A stretch of 64,000 bases of DNA, taken from Kiloniellales bacterium (GTDB taxonomy: Bacteria; Pseudomonadota; Alphaproteobacteria; Kiloniellales; JAKSDN01). Numbering within the stretch: the stretch's first letter is position 1; the number at the start of each line of letters is the position of its first letter. The notes below the pieces were generated by a model. That model worked only from the letters and a program-made list of their open reading frames with translations, made no database searches and was not told where the DNA came from. Below, piece after piece: positions 33,105 through 42,464 of this stretch. Both the position numbers and the translations under genes were made by a program. The stretch lies in the NCBI GenBank assembly GCA_028280455.1, contig JANQLT010000074.1, positions 31,524 to 95,523 on the forward strand, given 5' to 3'.

Positions 33105-33571
33105 CCCGCCGCGCGCTGCTGCTCGCCCTGCTGGTGCTCTGGCCGCTTGCCGGCGCCGCGCCGCTGCGGGCCCTGGAGACCTTCGAGAGCGATGCGCTCG
33201 CCATCGAGACGGCGGCCGGCGAGCGGCACGACTTCACCGTCGAGCTGGCGATGACGCGGGCTCAGCAGGCTCAGGGGTTGATGTTTCGGAGGGCGATGCT
33301 CGCGGAGCGGGGCATGCTGTTCGTCTATGGCTCGCCGCGGCGGACGTCCATGTGGATGAAGAACACCTTCATTCCGCTGGACATGTTCTTCATCGCGGCC
33401 GATGGCCGGATCGTCAAAGTGGTGGAGCGAACCGTGCCGCGCTCCCTGGCGGCGATCTCATCCGAGGAGGCCGTGCTCGCGGTCCTGGAGCTCAACGCCG
33501 GCACCGCCTCGCGGCTCGGCATCGCGCCCGGCGACCGGGTGCTTCACAGCGCCTTCGGCAGCGAGCCATGA
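33101..33571 (+). CDS. DUF192 family exported protein
   Basis: A 156-residue protein with a signal peptide (MTRRALLLALLVLWPLAGAAPLRA) and a DUF192 domain: DFTVELAMTRAQQAQGLMFRRAMLAERGMLFVYGSPRRTSMWMKNTFIPLDMFFIAADGRIVKV ... VLELNAGTASRLGIAPGDRV. The motif WMKNTFIPLDMFF is the family hallmark. Function is not established; the family is common in Alphaproteobacteria. Coupled translationally to the deacetylase-like gene. Confidence 0.88.
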   Translation: MTRRALLLALLVLWPLAGAAPLRALETFESDALAIETAAGERHDFTVELAMTRAQQAQGLMFRRAMLAERGMLFVYGSPRRTSMWMKNTFIPLDMFFIAADGRIVKVVERTVPRSLAAISSEEAVLAVLELNAGTASRLGIAPGDRVLHSAFGSEP

Positions 33572-33595
33572 GGGCTGGCTGCCGCGACTAGAGGC

Positions 33596-33910
33596 TCAGG
33601 CCTCCGGCTCCTTGGCGATCTGCTCCATGTCGCGCCAGCCTTCACCGGCGGCGACCAGGCAGCTCACGCCTTGCGGCGTCGTGATGATGATCGTCCAGGT
33701 GTCGGTCTTGGCAGCAGGCCCGCTCTTCAGGACCTCCACAAGGCCACCGTTGTTGGTGACCCCATAGGCAACCTGGGACTCCGCGTACTTGCTCGACAGG
33801 AGCTTGAGGACGTCGTCCCTAGCGTTGCACTGGCCCGCAGCCTGGGCGCCGGTCGATGCCAGCATCGCGACAGCGCCTACGATCAATGCTCTCCACATGG
33901 TGGACCTCAC
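33596..33910 (-). CDS. Small exported hypothetical protein
   Basis: A protein of up to 104 residues with a clear signal peptide (MWRALIVGAVAMLASTGAQA, best start 33898) and a small mature domain with two cysteines (QCNARDDVLKLLSSKYAESQVAYGVTNNGGLVEVLKS ... WTIIITTPQGVSCLVAAGEGW). The pattern looks like a small alpha/beta periplasmic domain; I cannot assign a named function. It is preceded by an AT-rich promoter-like region and is convergent with the DUF192 gene. Confidence 0.75.
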   Translation of the reverse strand: MRSTMWRALIVGAVAMLASTGAQAAGQCNARDDVLKLLSSKYAESQVAYGVTNNGGLVEVLKSGPAAKTDTWTIIITTPQGVSCLVAAGEGWRDMEQIAKEPEA

Positions 33911-34071
33911 GGGTTACAAGTTTCGTCCAATACCTTCGGGCGATTCTGACGACTCTGACCTCCATTCACTGAAGATTTGATTGAGAGAGTTTATACAAAT
34001 GGTTAACGACAAGTAGTAATTCGCCATGATTTTGGCTTGTTTCGAACTGTATTTCGTTACAAGTCAAGGCG
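33911..34071. other. AT-rich intergenic region
   Basis: About 160 bases, visibly richer in A and T than the rest of the window (for example around 33975-34060). It probably holds the promoter of the small exported protein and the 3' end of the methyltransferase transcript. No gene or clear hairpin is seen. Confidence 0.4.
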
Positions 34072-34737
34072 TTAACCCCTGAGGCGCGCCAATGTCAGGC
34101 CGTCGCCGATCGGCACCAGCGAAAGACTCACCCGCTCGTCGTCCTTCAGCTTGGCGTTGAGGTCGCGGATCGCCTCGGTGTCGGCGTCGCTCTTCTCGGG
34201 GTCGATCACCGAGCCGCTCCACAAGACGTTGTCGATGGCGATCAGCCCGCCCGGCCGGACCAGCTTGAGCAGTCGCTCGTAGTAGGCGCCGTAGTTCTCC
34301 TTGTCGGCGTCGACGAAGGCGAAATCGAAGGGCCGGCCACCCTCGGCGATCAGCCCGTCGAGGGTCTCGGTGGCCGGCGCCAGCCGCAGGTCGATCTTGT
34401 CGGCGACCCCGGCCTCGGCCCAGTAGCGCCGGGCGATGGCCGTAGTCTCCTCGTTGACGTCGCAGCAGATCAGCCGGCCGTCGTCCGGCATGGCGCCGGC
34501 GACGATCAGCGCCGAGTAGCCGGTGAAGGTGCCGACCTCGATCACCCGGCGGGCGCCGATCAGCTCGATCAGCAGGCCCATGAACTGGCCCTGTTCCGGG
34601 CCGATCTGCATGCCGGCGTCGGGCAGGGCGGCGGTCTCCTCGCGCAGCCGAGCCAGCAGCGGCGGCTCGCGCAGCGACACCTGGAGCAGATAGTCGTAGA
34701 GGTCATCGGTCAGCTCGATCGTGCGACGGCTCATCAA
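34072..34737 (-). CDS. SAM-dependent O-methyltransferase (class I, CCoAOMT-like)
   Basis: A 221-residue enzyme of the Methyltransf_3 family. Motifs: SAM-binding VIEVGTFTGYSALIVAGAMPDDGRLICCDVNEE, metal-binding DFAFVDADKENYGAYYERLLKLVRPGGLIAIDNVLWSGSV, and the terminal SLVPIGDGLTLARLRG. The Asp and Asn residues that coordinate the divalent metal (AFVDAD, IDNVLW) are intact. The substrate is probably a catechol-like or other hydroxylated small molecule. Translation starts at the first or second of two adjacent Met codons. Confidence 0.9.
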   Translation of the reverse strand: MMSRRTIELTDDLYDYLLQVSLREPPLLARLREETAALPDAGMQIGPEQGQFMGLLIELIGARRVIEVGTFTGYSALIVAGAMPDDGRLICCDVNEETTAIARRYWAEAGVADKIDLRLAPATETLDGLIAEGGRPFDFAFVDADKENYGAYYERLLKLVRPGGLIAIDNVLWSGSVIDPEKSDADTEAIRDLNAKLKDDERVSLSLVPIGDGLTLARLRG

Positions 34738-34781
34738 GAGCTCCTTTCAAGATTATGGTTTCGCTTGCAGATTGCCCGGCT

Positions 34782-37700
34782 CTAGTAGTCCCACTTGAAC
34801 TTGACGCCGAGGTTGCTGGAGCCGCCTTGGCCGACGCCGCTCTCCAGCAGGATGTTGGGAAAGACCTCGATCTCGACGCCGGCCGAGCCGCTGCCCGGGG
34901 TCGCGCCCTGCTTGACCCCGACATAGACCTCGTCGGTGACGGCCTTGCCGGCGGCCAGGGCCGGCGCGCCGGCGCCGCTCGGGTCGGACTCGAAGCGCAG
35001 CGTGTCGACGCCGACCAGGTCGCGGGCGAAGTCGAGCGCGCCGCCGCCGGCGCTGCGGCCGGAGAGCTCGGCCGCCGCGCTGGCGAGCTGCAGGGCCTCG
35101 AAGGGCGTGAGCTGGGTCGAGGCCTTGCCGAACAGCACGCGGGCCAGGACCTCGTCCTGCGGCAGGGCCGGTTGCGAGGTCAGCTCGAAGGCCGGGCGCG
35201 AGGCCGGCCCGAAGAGCCGCAGGGCGACGGTCAGGTCGTCGCTCTCGTTCTCGGCGACGATGTCGAGCAGCGGATCGAGCGCCGGCCCGCCCGGGAAGTC
35301 GATCTTGCCGCGGGTCAGGGCGAAGTCGCGGCCGAGCAGGGCGAGCTGGCCGCGCACCAGGCTCAGGTCGCCGACGATCTCCGGTGCCGCCGCCGCGCCG
35401 CTGATCCGCAGGTCGCCGCGCCATTCCGAGTCCAGGCCGCGGCCGCGCACGAAGACCTGGCCCGGCAGGGTCACGCCGAGATCGAGGCTGACATCGCTCG
35501 CCGGCGCCGCCTCGTCGCCGGCCAGGGGCGACAGGCCGACAGCGGCGCGGTTGACCTCGCGCACCTCCAGGTCGACGACCTCCGGCGGCAGGTCGTTGGG
35601 GATGCGGATCTCGACGCCCCGGGTCTCCAGCGCGCCGGTGACGGCCGTCGCCGCCAGGCTGCCCTCGACGGCGAGGCCGCCGCCGAGCGCGCCGGTCACC
35701 TCGTCGCGCCGGACCGCCGTGAAGTCGGTGAAGGTCGCGGCGACCTCGAAGGGGAAGTCGCGCTCCGGCAGCAGATCCAGGCTGCCCTCGACCGACAGCG
35801 CGCCCGCGCCGCCGTCGCCGGCGCTGAAGCGCTCGATCACGGCGCGCCGTTCGGACAGCCGGACCGCGACCTGCAGGTCGCTCATCAAGGTGCCGGAGAG
35901 GGCGTTCTCGTAGCGCCCGTCGCCGACCGTCAGCCTTCCCTCGACCCGCGGCGCGGCGGCCGTGCCCGCCAAGGTTGCGTCCAGCTCGGCCGCGCCGCTC
36001 AGGGTCTGGTCGGCGACCGGCACCAGGGGCCAGACCCGCTCGATGGGCCCCGACCAGGCGAGAGACCCGGCGAGCGGGAGGTCCTGGTCGAGGACCGCTG
36101 TCGGCCCGTCCGGATCGAGCCGCAGCGGCAGATCGAGCGCCAGGCTCGCGGGCGTCTCGGCGAAGCCGGCGATCTCGCCCTCCAGGGCGAGCCGCGCCGC
36201 GCGCCAGTCCGCCTCGAGCGCGACCTGCAGTGGCGGCGCCTCGGCGAGCGCGGCCGTCCGCAGGTCCGCGACCGTCAGCGACGCGCGGCCGACCGGCGCC
36301 GGCGCGGTACCTTGCACGGAAAGCGCCGCGGCGAGGGTGCCGTCCAAGCCCGGCAGCCCGGCGATCTCCCGCGCCACGGACAGCGGCAGCTCGGCCACGG
36401 CCAGGGCGGCCTCGATCCTCTCGCCGTCGAGGCTGGCGTCGCCGGTCAGGCGTCCGGTCGCGACGGTCAGGTCGAGGCCGCGCAGGGCCAGGCCTCGATC
36501 GCTGGCGCGAACGTCGAGCGGCCCCTGCAGGGCGAAGGGCTGGTCGAAGGCTGTGCCCTCGAAACGGCTCACGGTCAGCGCCATCGCGTCGTCGCCGAGC
36601 GACAGCCTGCCGGCTGACTCCAGCGCGAAACCGGGCGCGGTGTCGCTGGCGGCCGACAGCGAGATGTCGAGCGCATCGCGCGTGCCGCGGCCCGCCAGCG
36701 TCAGCCGCTCGACCAGCAGATCGTCGACACGCAGGCCGTCGGCGGTGACGGTCGCCGCGCCGGCGAGCGCGGCCAGGTCGTCGCTCTCGGCCTGCAGGGA
36801 CAGGCCGGCGGCGCCGATCGCCGGGCCGTCGCGCGGGGTGATCGCGAGCGCGGAGAGGTTGGCTTCGGCGCTGGCGGCTTGCCGGCCATCCGCTGCCGAG
36901 AGCGACAGGCTTAGCCTGCCGCTGCCTTCGCCGCCCTGACCGGCCAGCACCAGCCATGGCGCGAGGTCGGCGATGCGCCCCGCCAGGCCGCCGCTGGCCA
37001 AGCCGCTGTCCAGGTCCAGCGCGAGCTCGCCGCCCAGGTCGCTGCCGGCGCCCCGCAGGGCGAGGGACTCGAGCGCCAGCGACGGGCCGTCGCGGCGAAA
37101 GGCCGTGCTGAGGGACAGCGGCGCGCTCGGCATGGCCAGGGTCGTGAACTCGGCGTCCAAAGTGCCGTTGAGTGCGGAGGCCGGCGTCTCGACCCGCGCC
37201 GTGGCGCTGCCGCTGCCGACCGCCTGGCCGCCGATCTGCAACCCGCTGACGCTCGCCGTCGCGTCGATGGTCGGATCGGCCAGCGGGCCTTCCGCCTTGC
37301 CGGTGACCAGGAGCGCGCCGGCCAGGTCGTTGCCGAGGGCGTCGCCCAGGGGCGCGAGGTCGGGCAGGACGAGATCGTAGGTCGAGTCGAGGCTGGCGAA
37401 GCCGGCCGGGACCTGCGCCGTGGCCTCGGCTTGCAGGGCCGCGCCCTCGACCAGCAGCTTGACCAGCGCGAGGCCGCCGTCGGCGTCGCGCTGCAGGCGT
37501 CCCGTGGCGCGCGGCGCGCTGCCGAGCAGCGCATCGGCGGCGGGCTGGCCGAGCGTCAGGTCGTCGGCCTCCAGCGCGAAGGGCAGGGCGATCTCGGCGG
37601 CATCGGGTGTCGCATCGAGCGCCGCGCGGAGCCGCGCGCGACCGGCCAGCGGCAGCTCGGCGAGCGCCGCGAAGGCGGCGAGGTCGGGCAGCGACACTTC

Positions 37701-39194
37701 GAGGTCGAGTTTCGCGCGCGACTCGGCCAGGAGCAGCTCGCCGCGTGCGCCGGCTTTGAAGGCGGGTGCGCCGAGCGACAAGGTTGCGATCTCGACCCGC
37801 TGCGCGCCGAGCTCGAAGAGCCCGTCGAGATCGAGCCGCAGACCGTCGGCGAGCAGCGATTGCAACGCCTCGGCGCCCTCTACCTCGAGCGCCGCGACCT
37901 GGCCGCCGCCGCTCAGCTTGAGCACCGCTCCCGGGTCGGTCAGCGGCAGCGCGCTCGTCGCCGCCAGGTCGAGCGTCAGCCCGGACGCCGATGCCCCGGG
38001 AACCGCCAGCGTCTCGGCCCCGGCGCTTGCGGTCACGTCCGGACGCAGGAGCGGCCCTTTGGCGCTCGCCTCGACGACAAGGCCTTGCACGGCCGTGTCG
38101 GGTGCAAAGGCTGCCATGGCCTCGGCGCGCTTGAGTGTCAGCCGTGCCGTCAGGTCGCTGTCGAGGTCGCCGAGCAGCAGCGTCCCCTCGGCAGCCAACG
38201 CCAGCGTGTCGCTCTCGAGCGCCAGCCTTTCGAGCGACAGGCGCTCTTCTTCCTGCAGACGGATCGCCAGGTCGTAGGCCGTCTCGCCGCCCAGGATCGC
38301 GGCCAGCGGGTCCTCTTCGGGCAGGCGCAGGCCGAGCGCGCCGGTCACGGCGAGCCGGCTGTCGCCCGGCGCGTGGGCGAGGGCGATGTCGCCGCGCCAG
38401 TCGGCCAGTCCACCGAGCTTGCCGCTCAGGCTGCCGCGCCAGGCGTCGAGCGGCCCGGCGCCGTCGATCCGCAGCGCGATCTCGGGCAGGTCCGGCATCG
38501 CCAGCAGGCCGGCGACCAGGCCGCCCGCAGGCTCGGCCGCTTGCAGGTCGAGCGTCAGGCTCTGGCCGCTCGGATCGAGCGCGGCCGTCAGCTCGATTTG
38601 GCCGGCGGGACCGTCGAGCCGGGTCACCGAGAGCGTGGTCATCACGCTGGTCTCCGCCGTGGCCCCGGCCGAGCCGCCGACCTGGAGCGCCGCCTCGGCG
38701 CCGAGCAGTGCCTCGCCCAGCTCCAGGCGGGCGATATCGAGGCGCTCGACGGTCAGCGCGACCGGCAGCTCGGGGATCGCGACGCCTGTCGTCGGCCCGG
38801 CCGGCTCGCTCTCCGGCAGGGTCGGCGCCCGCTCGATCCTCAGCCGGCCGACCGCGAGCGTCTCGACCGGCAGTCGGCCGCGCAGCAGCGCCAGCGGCCG
38901 CCAGTCGAGGGCGACACGGTCGGCCGTCAGCCAGGGGCCCTGCGGGTCGCCGAGCACCAGGTCCTCGATCCGGATCTCGCCGGGCAGGGCGCCGGCCAGG
39001 CGGCCGATCGACAGGCTGAGGCCGCCCGGCTCGCTCGCCGCCGCCTCGATGCGGGCCTCGAGCCAGGCCCGTCCGGCGTCGCTGCGCAGCAGGGCGAAGC
39101 CGGCGACCAGCAGCAGCGCGAGCGTCGCCAAGGCCGCGACCGACAGGGTCGCGACGATCCGCCGGCGCGGTCTCGGCTGCTCTCGCTCGCTCAT
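34782..39194 (-). CDS. tamB: Translocation and assembly module subunit TamB
   Basis: A 1470-residue AsmA/TamB-like protein. The N-terminal anchor helix is IVATLSVAALATLALLLVAGFALLRSD; a very long beta-helical groove of repeated amphipathic strands follows (GxLxLGD, LSLDxxLxL patterns), and the C-terminal TamB domain (DUF490) carries LRLFGPASRPAFELTSQPALPQDEVLARVLFGKASTQLTPFEALQLASAAAELSG and ends in an aromatic (KFKWDY). It bridges inner and outer membranes and moves outer-membrane lipid or proteins together with TamA. The ATG at 39194 overlaps the region just after the tamA stop. Confidence 0.93.
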   Translation of the reverse strand: MSEREQPRPRRRIVATLSVAALATLALLLVAGFALLRSDAGRAWLEARIEAAASEPGGLSLSIGRLAGALPGEIRIEDLVLGDPQGPWLTADRVALDWRPLALLRGRLPVETLAVGRLRIERAPTLPESEPAGPTTGVAIPELPVALTVERLDIARLELGEALLGAEAALQVGGSAGATAETSVMTTLSVTRLDGPAGQIELTAALDPSGQSLTLDLQAAEPAGGLVAGLLAMPDLPEIALRIDGAGPLDAWRGSLSGKLGGLADWRGDIALAHAPGDSRLAVTGALGLRLPEEDPLAAILGGETAYDLAIRLQEEERLSLERLALESDTLALAAEGTLLLGDLDSDLTARLTLKRAEAMAAFAPDTAVQGLVVEASAKGPLLRPDVTASAGAETLAVPGASASGLTLDLAATSALPLTDPGAVLKLSGGGQVAALEVEGAEALQSLLADGLRLDLDGLFELGAQRVEIATLSLGAPAFKAGARGELLLAESRAKLDLEVSLPDLAAFAALAELPLAGRARLRAALDATPDAAEIALPFALEADDLTLGQPAADALLGSAPRATGRLQRDADGGLALVKLLVEGAALQAEATAQVPAGFASLDSTYDLVLPDLAPLGDALGNDLAGALLVTGKAEGPLADPTIDATASVSGLQIGGQAVGSGSATARVETPASALNGTLDAEFTTLAMPSAPLSLSTAFRRDGPSLALESLALRGAGSDLGGELALDLDSGLASGGLAGRIADLAPWLVLAGQGGEGSGRLSLSLSAADGRQAASAEANLSALAITPRDGPAIGAAGLSLQAESDDLAALAGAATVTADGLRVDDLLVERLTLAGRGTRDALDISLSAASDTAPGFALESAGRLSLGDDAMALTVSRFEGTAFDQPFALQGPLDVRASDRGLALRGLDLTVATGRLTGDASLDGERIEAALAVAELPLSVAREIAGLPGLDGTLAAALSVQGTAPAPVGRASLTVADLRTAALAEAPPLQVALEADWRAARLALEGEIAGFAETPASLALDLPLRLDPDGPTAVLDQDLPLAGSLAWSGPIERVWPLVPVADQTLSGAAELDATLAGTAAAPRVEGRLTVGDGRYENALSGTLMSDLQVAVRLSERRAVIERFSAGDGGAGALSVEGSLDLLPERDFPFEVAATFTDFTAVRRDEVTGALGGGLAVEGSLAATAVTGALETRGVEIRIPNDLPPEVVDLEVREVNRAAVGLSPLAGDEAAPASDVSLDLGVTLPGQVFVRGRGLDSEWRGDLRISGAAAAPEIVGDLSLVRGQLALLGRDFALTRGKIDFPGGPALDPLLDIVAENESDDLTVALRLFGPASRPAFELTSQPALPQDEVLARVLFGKASTQLTPFEALQLASAAAELSGRSAGGGALDFARDLVGVDTLRFESDPSGAGAPALAAGKAVTDEVYVGVKQGATPGSGSAGVEIEVFPNILLESGVGQGGSSNLGVKFKWDY

Positions 39195-39195
39195 C

Positions 39196-41085
39196 TCAGA
39201 AGGCCTGCCCGAGGCTGACGTAGAACTGGAAGATGTCGTCCCTGTCGCGGCGGTTGAGGGGAAAGGCGACGTCGAGGCGCAGCGGCCCGATGTCGGTGAA
39301 GTAGCGCAAGCCGAGGCCGACGGCCACGAGGAAGTCCTCCTCGAAGTCCGGCAGCGAGTCTTCGCCGACGATGCCGCTCTCGACGAAGGGCACGACGCCG
39401 ATGTTCTCGGCGACGCGCAGGCGGACCTCGGCGCCCAGCTCGATCGCCGAGCGGCCGCCCAGGGGGTCGTCGTCCTCGTCCAGCGGCCCGATGGTCTGGA
39501 ACTCGAAGCCGCGCACCGAGCCGCCGCCGCCGGCATAGAGCCGCCGGTTCGCCGGCAGCACCTTGCTCTCCTCGCCGAGGATCGAGGCGAGGCGGCCGCG
39601 GGCGGCGAGGATGACGCGGTCCTCGCTGTCCAGCGAGACATAGCCCGAGGCGGAGAGGTCGCCGGTCACGAAGAGCACGTTGCGGTCGATGGTGCCGAAG
39701 GCCGGCGTCAGGGCGAAGGCGAGGCGCGTGCCTTCGGTCGGGTTCAAGAGGTCGTCGCGGGCGTCGCGCACGATGCCCATCGGCAGATCGTAGATCAGGA
39801 AGCTGCGCCGGCCCTCCTCGTCCTTCAGGCGGGCGAGCTCGGCGCCGAGGCCGCCGCTGACGGTCCAGATAGCGCCGATGGAGCGCTCGAGGCCGCTGAA
39901 GGCGCGCGCGCTCTGCTCGTTGAAGGCATCGACGTTGCGCTCGACCAGGCTCAGGCTGCTCAGCAGCGACTGCTCGGCCCGCAGGAAGCGCGGCTTGCGA
40001 AACACGGCCTCGCCGCGCCGCTCCTCGAAGGAGGCCTGGGCCGAGAGGCGCAGGCTCTCGTTGCGCGCCATCAGGTTGCGATGCTCCCAGAAGACGTTCG
40101 CGCCGGGGCCCAGATCGGTCGAGAAGCTGAGCCCGCCGCCGACCGAGCGGTGATCGGCCTCGATCACCTCGATGGTCACGGCGAGGCGGCCCGCCGCGTC
40201 GACCGCCTCGTCCGGCTTCACCAGGAGCGAGTCGAAAAGCCCCGTCTCGGCCAGGCGCAGGCGCGTGTCGTCTAGCTTGTGCTGGTCCCAGGGCTCGCCT
40301 TCCTGCCAAGGCAGGATCTCCTGCAGATAGTCCTCCTCGATGCTCTCCAGCCCGGTGAAGCGCGCCGGGCCGAAGACCGCCTCGGGGCCCGCGTCGACTT
40401 TCAAGGTGACCGACAGCGCGCCCATGGCGTGGTCGACCACGGCGTCGCGGTCGAGGATCCGGGCCAGCGGATAGCCGCCTTCGCGCAAGGCCCGGAGCAG
40501 CCGCTTCTCGGCCGCGACGATGTCGGGCGCGCGCGCCGGCATGCCGAGCTCCAGGCCGAGGTCGTCGAGGCCCTGCGGCAGGTCCGGCCCCGGCGGGGCG
40601 GCGCCCTGGTAGTCGATCGCGTAGTCCTCGAGCAGGTAGATCGTCCCCGGCTCGACATCGAGGGTCACCTGCGCCGGTCGGCTCTCCGACTCGATGCGCA
40701 GGTCGATCTTGCTGGCATAGAAGCCCTCGGAGCGCAGCGCCTTGCGGAAGCGCTCCAGGTCCTCCTCGGCGCGGCGCCGCAAGGCCACCAGGCTCGCCGG
40801 CGCGCGCTCCTTGAGGCTTTCGAGTTGCGACACCTGGCTCAGCAGTCGGGCCAGGTCAGGCTCCTCGACGCCGGCGATGGTCACCTCATAGGCGAGCCGT
40901 GACTCCTCCTCGGCCGCGTCGCTCTCGCGCTGCTCTGTCGGGAAGGGTCGCGTGCCGGGGCGCGGCGGCTCGGCGAGCGCGATGGTTTGCAAAGAGAGCG
41001 CGACGACCAGGCCGCAGGCCAGGCCGCCGATCCTTGCCCGCCAACATCGTGCACCCGCGCTGGGCTCTTCAGTGCCCGCGTTCAG
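39196..41085 (-). CDS. tamA: Translocation and assembly module subunit TamA, CTG start
   Basis: An Omp85-family outer-membrane protein: three POTRA domains (~60-300; YEVTIAGVEEPDLARLLSQ, VDAGPEAVFGPARFTGLESIEEDYLQ) and a C-terminal barrel with GGGGSVRGFEFQTIGPLDEDDDPLGGRSAIELGAEVRLR and the terminal VSLGQAF. The only TTG in frame (40992) lies inside the signal peptide and would leave the protein unexported. Extending the frame to a CTG at 41085 gives 629 residues with a complete signal (WRARIGGLACGLVVALSLQTIALA). That CTG overlaps the upstream stop as CTGA, exactly like the ATGA junctions elsewhere. CTG initiation is therefore the best model. Confidence 0.87.
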   Translation of the reverse strand: MNAGTEEPSAGARCWRARIGGLACGLVVALSLQTIALAEPPRPGTRPFPTEQRESDAAEEESRLAYEVTIAGVEEPDLARLLSQVSQLESLKERAPASLVALRRRAEEDLERFRKALRSEGFYASKIDLRIESESRPAQVTLDVEPGTIYLLEDYAIDYQGAAPPGPDLPQGLDDLGLELGMPARAPDIVAAEKRLLRALREGGYPLARILDRDAVVDHAMGALSVTLKVDAGPEAVFGPARFTGLESIEEDYLQEILPWQEGEPWDQHKLDDTRLRLAETGLFDSLLVKPDEAVDAAGRLAVTIEVIEADHRSVGGGLSFSTDLGPGANVFWEHRNLMARNESLRLSAQASFEERRGEAVFRKPRFLRAEQSLLSSLSLVERNVDAFNEQSARAFSGLERSIGAIWTVSGGLGAELARLKDEEGRRSFLIYDLPMGIVRDARDDLLNPTEGTRLAFALTPAFGTIDRNVLFVTGDLSASGYVSLDSEDRVILAARGRLASILGEESKVLPANRRLYAGGGGSVRGFEFQTIGPLDEDDDPLGGRSAIELGAEVRLRVAENIGVVPFVESGIVGEDSLPDFEEDFLVAVGLGLRYFTDIGPLRLDVAFPLNRRDRDDIFQFYVSLGQAF

Positions 41086-41870
41086 TCCCTAGCCCCTTCG
41101 ATCTCCGCCGCTTTGCGCTTGTAGTCCTCCTCGCTGATCAGGCCCTTGTTGTAAAGGTCCTGCAAGGCGGTGAGGCGGGGATCGGGCGCGGCGGGCGCCG
41201 TGCCGCCGCTCGTCTGCTCGGCCTGGAGCTGGCCTAGCTTCTGCTCGTAGTCGGCCTTGGTGATCAGGCCCTTGTTGTAGAGGTCCTGCAGGGCTTGGAC
41301 GCGGGCATCGCCGCCGGTCTCGGCGGTGGCGGCGGGCTCGGGCGCCGGCTGGCCGCCGCCGAGCTCGGCCAGCTTCTGCCGGTACTCGGCCTCGGTGATC
41401 AGGCCGTCGTTGTAGAGGCGCTCGAGTAGCTGGCGCGGCGTCTCGTCCTTCGGCGCCTCGACGGCGGCCGCGGCCGGCGCGGCGCTGGCCAGCGCCAGGG
41501 TGAACTTGCCGGCGCCGCAGTCGTTGCGCGTGGTCCAGCGGCCGCTGGCCTGGTTGCCGCCGCCCTGGCCGAACATCGTGAAGCTGTATGACTTGAGGCC
41601 GTGCACGTTGACCTGGAAGCGGCCGTTCTCCTTGACCTCGCCCTTGAACAGGCCGGGCTTGCCGTGCGGGTTGTCGACCCGGCCCTTGATCGTGCCGCCG
41701 GCGACCTCCGCCGTGATCTTGCGCTCCTTGGTATCGCGGCAGGAGCTGCCCGGGTACCAGGTGCCGCTCCACTGGCCTTCGGTGAGGCCGGCGGCCTCGG
41801 CGGGGTTCGACAGGAGGGAGACGGCCAGGCAAGCGAAGGCGACATGGCGCAGGGGCAGGGGAGAGGTCAT
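41082..41870 (-). CDS. Exported protein with three SHOCT-like repeats
   Basis: A 262-residue protein. Signal peptide (HVAFACLAVSLLSNPAEA), then a beta-rich domain of ~100 residues (GQWSGTWYPGSSCRDTKERKITAEVAGGTIKGRV ... GGNQASGRWTTRNDCGAGKFTLAL) with a probable disulfide between the two Cys. Three ~27-residue SHOCT hairpins follow: LLERLYNDGLITEAEYRQKLAEL, LQDLYNKGLITKADYEQKLGQL and LQDLYNKGLISEEDYKRKAAEI, separated by Ala/Pro linkers. SHOCT usually occurs at protein termini as an oligomerisation module. Its stop overlaps the proposed tamA start, linking it to the TAM system. Confidence 0.85.
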   Translation of the reverse strand: MTSPLPLRHVAFACLAVSLLSNPAEAAGLTEGQWSGTWYPGSSCRDTKERKITAEVAGGTIKGRVDNPHGKPGLFKGEVKENGRFQVNVHGLKSYSFTMFGQGGGNQASGRWTTRNDCGAGKFTLALASAAPAAAAVEAPKDETPRQLLERLYNDGLITEAEYRQKLAELGGGQPAPEPAATAETGGDARVQALQDLYNKGLITKADYEQKLGQLQAEQTSGGTAPAAPDPRLTALQDLYNKGLISEEDYKRKAAEIEGARD

Positions 41871-41891
41871 GGCTTCCTCGCAGTCTGTTCG

Positions 41892-42464
41892 TCAGAGCGC
41901 GTCGAGCAGCTCGTGGCGCTTGATGCCGTAGCACAGCGGGCTGATCAGGCCGTCCTCCCAGAGCTCCAGGAGGTAGGCGAGACCCTCGGCAATCCCGAAC
42001 GTGCCGGCCTGCAGCCCGACCAGCCAGCGGGCCTGGGCCAGGCGATAGTCGGCTTCCGACAGCCGGCCGGCGTCGTACTGGCCGGCCAGGCCTTTCAGGC
42101 CGGCGGTGATCAGGCCGCGCTGCTCGGCGCGGTAGATCGACTCGTCCGCGTCGGACGCGCCCGGCGCCAAGCCGGCGATCATCCGGCCGGCGCCGTCGTG
42201 GTGGGCATGGGCGACGATCAGCTCCGGATTGCCGTCGCCGTTTGCGTCGAGATAGACGTCGTTGCCGATCTGGATCAGCGCCTCGGGACTGACGGTCTCG
42301 GCCAGGCCCAGCGACTCGTTGAGCAGGCTGCCGGCCGGCCGCTTCTCGCCGTGAATGAAGCTGATGCCGCTGCCCTCGACGGCCTCATGACCGGCCGCCT
42401 CCGTGGAAGACAAGGCGGGCTGGGACGCGAGCAGAACTGCGGCGACGAGCGCCTCAAAGCGCAT
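41892..42464 (-). CDS. Exported protein with HELLDAL C-terminal module, paralogue 3
   Basis: A 190-residue secreted protein. Signal peptide (MRFEALVAAVLLASQPALSSTEAAG), an N-terminal domain with a calcium-loop/FG-GAP-like stretch (VYLDANGDGNPELIVAHAHHDGAG), and a C-terminal ~75-residue module of two SHOCT-like hairpins (LKGLAGQYDAGRLSEADYRLAQARWL and YLLELWEDGLISPLCYGIKRHELLDAL). The module is shared with the next two upstream genes. Its start codon lies inside the last codons of the preceding gene. Confidence 0.8.
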   Translation of the reverse strand: MRFEALVAAVLLASQPALSSTEAAGHEAVEGSGISFIHGEKRPAGSLLNESLGLAETVSPEALIQIGNDVYLDANGDGNPELIVAHAHHDGAGRMIAGLAPGASDADESIYRAEQRGLITAGLKGLAGQYDAGRLSEADYRLAQARWLVGLQAGTFGIAEGLAYLLELWEDGLISPLCYGIKRHELLDAL

